In this document: one piece after another, positions 32,981-36,887 of the stretch
How the letters are laid out: each line of letters begins with the position of its first letter
Numbering within the stretch: the stretch's first letter is position 1
Source of the DNA: Gammaproteobacteria bacterium
GTDB taxonomy: Bacteria > Pseudomonadota > Gammaproteobacteria > Pseudomonadales > Pseudomonadaceae
Direction: 5' to 3'
Length of the DNA: 36,887 nucleotides
NCBI GenBank assembly: GCA_903970465.1
Contig: CAJCIO010000104.1
Span: 1 to 36,887 of the forward strand
Program-made: the position numbers and the translations under genes
The notes under the pieces: model-generated
What the model was told of the DNA's origin: nothing
Seen by the model: only the letters and a program-made list of their open reading frames with translations
Database searches by the model: none

Positions 32981-32995
32981 AGCCCCACGCCCAGA

Positions 32996-33016
32996 ATAAT
33001 TGGTCTTACCAATTAT
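32996..33016. promoter_or_regulatory. LldR-like (GntR/FadR-type) operator
   Basis: Perfect 9-bp half-sites ATAATTGGT (32996-33004) and ACCAATTAT (33008-33016) are separated by CTT. The form AATTGGT-N3-ACCAATT is the type of site used by the lactate regulator LldR in proteobacteria. It lies just downstream of the predicted transcription start, where a bound repressor would block elongation or initiation. Confidence 0.75.
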
Positions 33017-33059
33017 CCAGCCATGATCCAACCCTATTCAATAACAACAAGGGGGCTCA

Positions 33060-35924
33060 ATGCGCACCCAGCACTCGCTCACCGTCCAGGCCTCCGCCCA
33101 GTCCAACTCCACCTCGCTGCCCGCAGGCTTCCTGCACGCAGTCGAACAGTTGATCCCGGCCAAACGCCGCTTCGATGACCCCACCTCGACCCTCGCCTTC
33201 GGCACCGATGCCAGCTTCTATCGGCTCATCCCGAAACTGGTCATCCGCGTCGAATCCGAAGATGAAGTCGTCGCCCTGCTCAAACTCGCTTACCGCGAAC
33301 AGGTCCCCGTGACTTTCCGCGCCGCCGGCACCAGCCTCTCCGGCCAGGCCATCAGCGATTCGGTATTGATCGTGCTGGGCGATAACTGGAACGGCCGCGA
33401 GATCCGCAACCAAGGTGCGCAAATCCGCCTGCAGCCCGGCGTCATCGGCGCCCAGGCCAACGCTTGGCTGGCCCCCTACGGGCGCAAGATCGGTCCTGAC
33501 CCCGCCTCGATCAACGCCTGCAAGATCGGCGGCATCGTCGCCAACAACTCCAGCGGCATGTGCTGCGGCACTGCGCAAAACACTTACTTCACCCTCGCCG
33601 GCCTGCGCCTGGTGCTGGCCGACGGAACCCGCATCGACAGCGAAGACCCAGCCTCCCTCGCCGCCCTGCGGGACAGCCACGGCGCACTGCTCGACGAACT
33701 CGCACGCCTGGGCCGCGAAACCCGCGCCAACACCGCGCTGGCCGACCGCATCCGCCACAAGTACCGCCTGAAAAACACCACTGGCCTGTCCCTCAATGCC
33801 TTGGTCGACTTTGACGAGCCCGTCGACATCCTCACCCACCTGCTGGTCGGCTCCGAAGGCACCCTGGGTTTTATCAGCGCCGTCACCTACGACACCGTAC
33901 CCGAGCATCCGCACAAGGCCTCGGCCTTTATCGTCTTCCCGGATGTAGAGACCTGCTGCCTGGCCGTCACCGTGCTCAAACAGCAACCGGTGTCCGCCGT
34001 GGAGCTGCTTGACCGCCGCAGCATGCGCTCGGTCCAGGAAAAACCCGGCATGCCGGCGTTCGTGCGCCAACTGTCCTCTGGCGCCTGCGCACTGCTGATC
34101 GAATCGCGCGCCGGCAGCGCCGCACTGCTGCAAGAACAGATCGCGCACATCATGGCCTCGATTGCCGCCTTCCCCGTCGAAAAACAGGTCGACTTCACCA
34201 CCGACCCCGCCGCCAATGCGCAACTCTGGGCGATCCGCAAAGACACCTTCCCGGCCGTCGGCGCCGTACGGCAGACCGGCACCACGGTGATCATCGAAGA
34301 CGTGACCTTCCCCATCGAACAACTGGCCCTCGGTGTACGCCGCCTCATCGAGCTGTTCGAGCGCCACCGTTACGACGAAGCCATCCTCTTCGGCCACGCT
34401 CTGGAGGGCAATCTGCACTTCGTCTTCACCCAAGGCTTCAACAACCCCGAAGAAATCGCCCGCTACCAGGCGTTCATGGAAGACGTCACGCAACTGGTGG
34501 CCGTCGAGTTCGGCGGCTCGCTCAAGGCCGAACACGGCACTGGCCGCAACATGGCGCCCTTCGTCGAACTCGAATGGGGCGCCGACGCGTACCAGCTGAT
34601 GTGGCAACTCAAACGCCTGCTCGATCCCACAGGCATTCTCAACCCCGACGTCGTGCTCAGCGCAGACCCGCACATCCACCTCAAACACCTCAAGCCCATG
34701 CCCGCCGCGGACAGCATTGTCGACAAATGCATCGAGTGCGGCTTCTGCGAACCGGTGTGCCCGTCTAAGGGACTGACTCTAAGCCCGCGCCAGCGCATCG
34801 TCATGTGGCGCGACATCCAGGCAAAAAAACGCGCAGGCCTCGGTACCAAAGCCCTCGAGCACGACTACCAATACCAGGGCATCGACACCTGCGCCGCCAC
34901 CGGCCTGTGCGCGCAACGCTGCCCGGTCGGCATCAACACCGGCGAACTGGTGAAAAAACTCCGTGCGCAAAACGCCCACAACCTGCGTACTGCCAACTGG
35001 CTCGCCGACCACTTCAGCACCGCACTCAAAGGCGCGCGCATGACCCTGCACGCCGCCAACGGTGCCCGCATGCTGCTCGGCGCACCGCGCCTCAACCAGT
35101 GGTCCACACGTTTGAGCCAACTCTCCAAAGGCCAGATTCCTACCTGGACTGTCGCCATGCCGCAGGCCCAAGAGACCCTGCGATTCACCCCACAGCCACT
35201 GTCGGAGCGCCCCCGCGTTGTGTATCTGGCCGCCTGTGTGTCCCGCGCCATGGGACCGGCCGCCAGCGACCGCGAGCAAATGTCGCTCCAGGAAAAAACC
35301 CACGCGCTGCTCACCAAGGCCGGCTTCGACGTCATCTTCCCCGACAACCAGGACAGCCTCTGCTGCGGCCAACCCTTCGCCTCCAAAGGCTACAACGCCC
35401 CCGCCGAGCGCAAACGCCAGGAACTCATCGACGCCCTGCTCCATGCTAGCCGCGGCGGCCTCGACCCGGTCTACTGCGACACCAGCCCCTGCACCCTGCG
35501 CCTGGTGCAAGATCTCAACGAACCACGCCTCGACCTCTACGACCCGGTGCGCTTCATCCGCAGCCATCTGGTGGACAAACTCACCTTCCACCCACAAGAC
35601 ACCCCCATCGCCGTCCATGTGACCTGCAGCACCCAGCACCTGGGCGAAGGCCAGGCCCTCATCGACCTCGTGCGCCGCTGCAGCACCCAAGTTGTCGTGC
35701 CCGAAGGCATCCACTGCTGCGGCTTCGCCGGCGACAAAGGCTTCACCACCCCACAACTCAACGCCCACGCGCTACGCAGCCTCAAAGACGCCGTGCAATA
35801 TTGCGACGAAGGCATCTCCACCAGCCGCACCTGCGAGATAGGTTTGAGCCAGCACAGCGGCCTGGATTACCACGGCCTGGTGTACCTGGTCGACCGCGTC
35901 ACCACCCCGCTCGCCGTGCCCTGA
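33060..35924 (+). CDS. lldE: D-lactate dehydrogenase-type FAD/4Fe-4S oxidoreductase
   Basis: A respiratory flavo-iron-sulfur dehydrogenase of the D-lactate (D-2-hydroxyacid) type, oxidising D-lactate to pyruvate at the membrane in its closest relatives. It has 954 residues. The FAD_binding_4 domain (about 55-200) contains FRAAGTSLSGQA and the GKIGGIVANNSSGM-like turn (CKIGGIVANNSSG). The FAD-oxidase C domain follows to about 545. Iron-sulfur motifs are C557-x2-C560-x2-C563-x3-C567 and C611-x5-C617-x3-C621. Two CCG-type domains (CCGQPFASKGY; CCGFAGDKGF) complete it. ATG with AGGGGG upstream. In Pseudomonas this gene normally ends an lldP-lldD-lldE operon next to smpB; here those partners and lldR are absent. 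Substrate is inferred; D-2-hydroxyglutarate or glycolate-type activity is less likely. Confidence 0.9.
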   Translation: MRTQHSLTVQASAQSNSTSLPAGFLHAVEQLIPAKRRFDDPTSTLAFGTDASFYRLIPKLVIRVESEDEVVALLKLAYREQVPVTFRAAGTSLSGQAISDSVLIVLGDNWNGREIRNQGAQIRLQPGVIGAQANAWLAPYGRKIGPDPASINACKIGGIVANNSSGMCCGTAQNTYFTLAGLRLVLADGTRIDSEDPASLAALRDSHGALLDELARLGRETRANTALADRIRHKYRLKNTTGLSLNALVDFDEPVDILTHLLVGSEGTLGFISAVTYDTVPEHPHKASAFIVFPDVETCCLAVTVLKQQPVSAVELLDRRSMRSVQEKPGMPAFVRQLSSGACALLIESRAGSAALLQEQIAHIMASIAAFPVEKQVDFTTDPAANAQLWAIRKDTFPAVGAVRQTGTTVIIEDVTFPIEQLALGVRRLIELFERHRYDEAILFGHALEGNLHFVFTQGFNNPEEIARYQAFMEDVTQLVAVEFGGSLKAEHGTGRNMAPFVELEWGADAYQLMWQLKRLLDPTGILNPDVVLSADPHIHLKHLKPMPAADSIVDKCIECGFCEPVCPSKGLTLSPRQRIVMWRDIQAKKRAGLGTKALEHDYQYQGIDTCAATGLCAQRCPVGINTGELVKKLRAQNAHNLRTANWLADHFSTALKGARMTLHAANGARMLLGAPRLNQWSTRLSQLSKGQIPTWTVAMPQAQETLRFTPQPLSERPRVVYLAACVSRAMGPAASDREQMSLQEKTHALLTKAGFDVIFPDNQDSLCCGQPFASKGYNAPAERKRQELIDALLHASRGGLDPVYCDTSPCTLRLVQDLNEPRLDLYDPVRFIRSHLVDKLTFHPQDTPIAVHVTCSTQHLGEGQALIDLVRRCSTQVVVPEGIHCCGFAGDKGFTTPQLNAHALRSLKDAVQYCDEGISTSRTCEIGLSQHSGLDYHGLVYLVDRVTTPLAVP

Positions 35925-36096
35925 AAAAGGGCACGGACGCCACAAGATGGCGATCTCACATTGTCCGCGCAAAAAGATAGAACCCCTGCAAAACCTCGCA
36001 GTCAACACCATTAAGCCCCATTGGATGGGGCTACTTTGGACTCCGGGCGCGACGTCAGATGTCAGCCGGATCATTTTTCGCTTGAGGAGATACCCT

Positions 36097-36378
36097 ATGA
36101 AGCGCACTACCCTGACCGGTCTGTTCATCGCCGCAGCCTTTATTGCCTCACCAGTGTTCGCTGCAGATAGCCTCTGCGCCGGCAACATCACGAAGATCGA
36201 GAACGAGAAAGCCACCGCTGGCGTTGCGAGCCCGGATAAAGGTGCCGATTACGAGGCATCCATCAAAACAGCCAAGGCCCAACTGGCCAAAGGCGACGAG
36301 AAAGGCTGCGTCACCACCACCACCAAAACCTTGAGCGACATCGCCAAGAGCAAGAAAGGCGGCGCTGCCGGCAATTAA
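36097..36378 (+). CDS. Small exported protein of unknown function
   Basis: I do not recognise a named family. The 93-residue product begins MKRTTLTGLFIAAAFIASPVFA, a typical Sec signal peptide with cleavage expected after Ala22. The mature part (about 71 residues) is hydrophilic, rich in Lys, Ala and Thr, with two cysteines (Cys27, Cys71) that could form a disulfide, and a glycine/lysine tail. GAGGAG lies seven bases before the ATG, which is chosen over a longer in-frame start at 35947 that lacks the signal peptide at its N-terminus. It lies between lldE and ssrA. A periplasmic location is inferred. Confidence 0.85.
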   Translation: MKRTTLTGLFIAAAFIASPVFAADSLCAGNITKIENEKATAGVASPDKGADYEASIKTAKAQLAKGDEKGCVTTTTKTLSDIAKSKKGGAAGN

Positions 36379-36429
36379 TGCCGCAGAGGCGTCCTGAGCC
36401 GCTGTCGCCAGGGCGCGAGAAGACGACTG

Positions 36430-36458
36430 TCGACTCGCCGCCCGCTTTCGCGTACACT
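36430..36458 (+). promoter_or_regulatory. Probable ssrA promoter
   Basis: TCGACT (36430-36435), a 17-bp spacer and TACACT (36453-36458). The predicted start is about 20-25 nt before the mature tmRNA 5' end. Confidence 0.55.
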
Positions 36459-36463
36459 GGCTT

Positions 36464-36483
36464 CCTGCTGCGAAATCAGCAGG
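36464..36483 (+). other. Hairpin in the ssrA precursor leader
   Basis: A 7-bp stem CCTGCTG/CAGCAGG (36464-36470 with 36477-36483) with a six-base loop ends four bases before the mature 5' end, where RNase P is expected to cut. Confidence 0.55.
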
Positions 36484-36487
36484 TTAT

Positions 36488-36887
36488 GGGGTCGATCAGG
36501 ATTCGACGCCGGTAGTGAAACTTTAGGTGCATGCCGAGTTGGTAACAGAACTCGTAAATCCACTGTTGCAACTTTTATAGTTGCCAATGACGAAACCTAC
36601 GGCCAGGAATTCGCACTCGCCGCTTAATTGCGACGACTAGAGCCTGAGCTTCTGGTCACTTCGGTGCCAGCAATCACTAGAGGATGCCTGTAAACTCGAA
36701 GTGATTGTCATGCAGAACAGGATCGCCGTGCAGTACGTTGTGGACGAATCGGCTAAAACTTACACAACTCGCCCAAAGCACCCTGCCCCTCGGGCGGCCG
36801 CGGGTTAACTTAGTAGAACGGGCTAAGCATGTAGTACCGACAGCGGAGCACTGGCGGACGGGGGTTCAAATCCCCCCGGCTCCACCA
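36488..36887 (+). ncRNA. ssrA: Transfer-messenger RNA (tmRNA)
   Basis: tmRNA tags proteins from stalled ribosomes for degradation. The 400-nt RNA begins GGGGTCGATCAGG and ends in CCA at the last base of the window. The 5' GGGGTCG pairs with the 3' CGGCTCC (with G-U pairs), and GGTTCAAATCC forms the T-arm of the tRNA-like domain. It is one-piece (not permuted). The tag frame runs from GCC at 36583 to TAA at 36627. The conserved GTTGGTAACAGAACTCGTAAAT and GCAACTTTTATAGTTGC region precedes the resume codon. The partner smpB is nearby. Confidence 0.96.
36583..36627 (+). other. tmRNA-encoded proteolysis tag frame
   Basis: Codons read ANDETYGQEFALAA followed by TAA. With the alanine carried by tmRNA the tag is 15 residues. 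It ends in ALAA, the ClpXP/ClpAP degron. The resume codon follows TATAGTT, consistent with Pseudomonas tmRNAs. Confidence 0.9.

Noticed and set aside
33057..34688. 543-residue open frame opposite lldE
   Set aside because: Shadow of a GC-rich gene; composition is Gly/Ala/Val/Asp-rich and motifs belong to the plus strand.
35914..35935. Hairpin spanning the lldE stop (CGTGCCC/GGGCACG) as terminator
   Set aside because: The stem is real but no U-tract follows, so it cannot be called an intrinsic terminator.
36375..36587. 70-residue frame antisense to the ssrA 5' region
   Set aside because: It overlaps the tmRNA structural gene and promoter and has no SD.

Overview
The window is chromosomal DNA of a fluorescent-type Pseudomonas. 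The evidence is the gene order (pnp-rpsO-truB-rbfA-infB-nusA-rimP-tRNA-fMet-tRNA-Leu-secG-tpiA-glmM-folP-ftsH-rlmE, then greA-carB-carA-dapB-dnaJ-dnaK-grpE, recN, fur, bamE, rnfH-ratA, smpB, ssrA), the high GC and third-position GC, near-identity of many products to Pseudomonas families as I remember them, and Pseudomonas-type REP palindromes. Nearly all of it is conserved core genome. No insertion sequence, prophage or CRISPR array is visible.

Left edge (1-2055, + strand): the 3' part of a large DUF6543/dermonecrotic-toxin-like protein whose start lies outside the window. Its C-terminus looks like an aspzincin (M35, lysine-specific) metallopeptidase. This is the one clearly accessory gene and it carries the most unusual protein chemistry here. 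It converges on pnp across an intrinsic terminator.

2188-17599 (- strand): a long transcription, translation and RNA-processing cluster. From promoter-distal to proximal it holds PNPase, S15, TruB, RbfA, IF2, NusA, RimP, initiator tRNA, tRNA-Leu(GAG), SecG, TpiA, GlmM, FolP, FtsH and RlmE. Several junctions carry RNA hairpins: a branched pnp leader, an rpsO leader, a 14-bp hairpin between infB and rbfA, two tandem terminators between tRNA-fMet and rimP, and a terminator-like stem inside the start of folP. YhbY (+) is divergent from rlmE.

18089-25420 (- strand): carA-carB-greA, with greA overlapping carB by ATGA, preceded by a leader holding a terminator/attenuator and a UUG start for carA. 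Upstream of this are dapB and dnaJ. 25614-28229 (- strand): dnaK and grpE, each with its own sigma-32 promoter. recN (+) diverges from grpE under an SOS promoter with a LexA box. fur (-) and bamE (+) are divergent. rnfH and ratA (-) are followed by smpB (+), which appears to have a leaderless or near-leaderless mRNA.

Right edge: a D-lactate dehydrogenase-type flavo-iron-sulfur protein (lldE-like) stands alone behind a strong promoter and an LldR/GntR-type palindrome, without the lldR/lldP/lldD partners expected beside smpB. Next are a small exported protein of unknown function and ssrA (tmRNA), which ends exactly at the last base. smpB and ssrA supply both halves of trans-translation. dnaK, dnaJ, grpE and ftsH supply protein quality control, and most of the rest serves ribosome and RNA metabolism.
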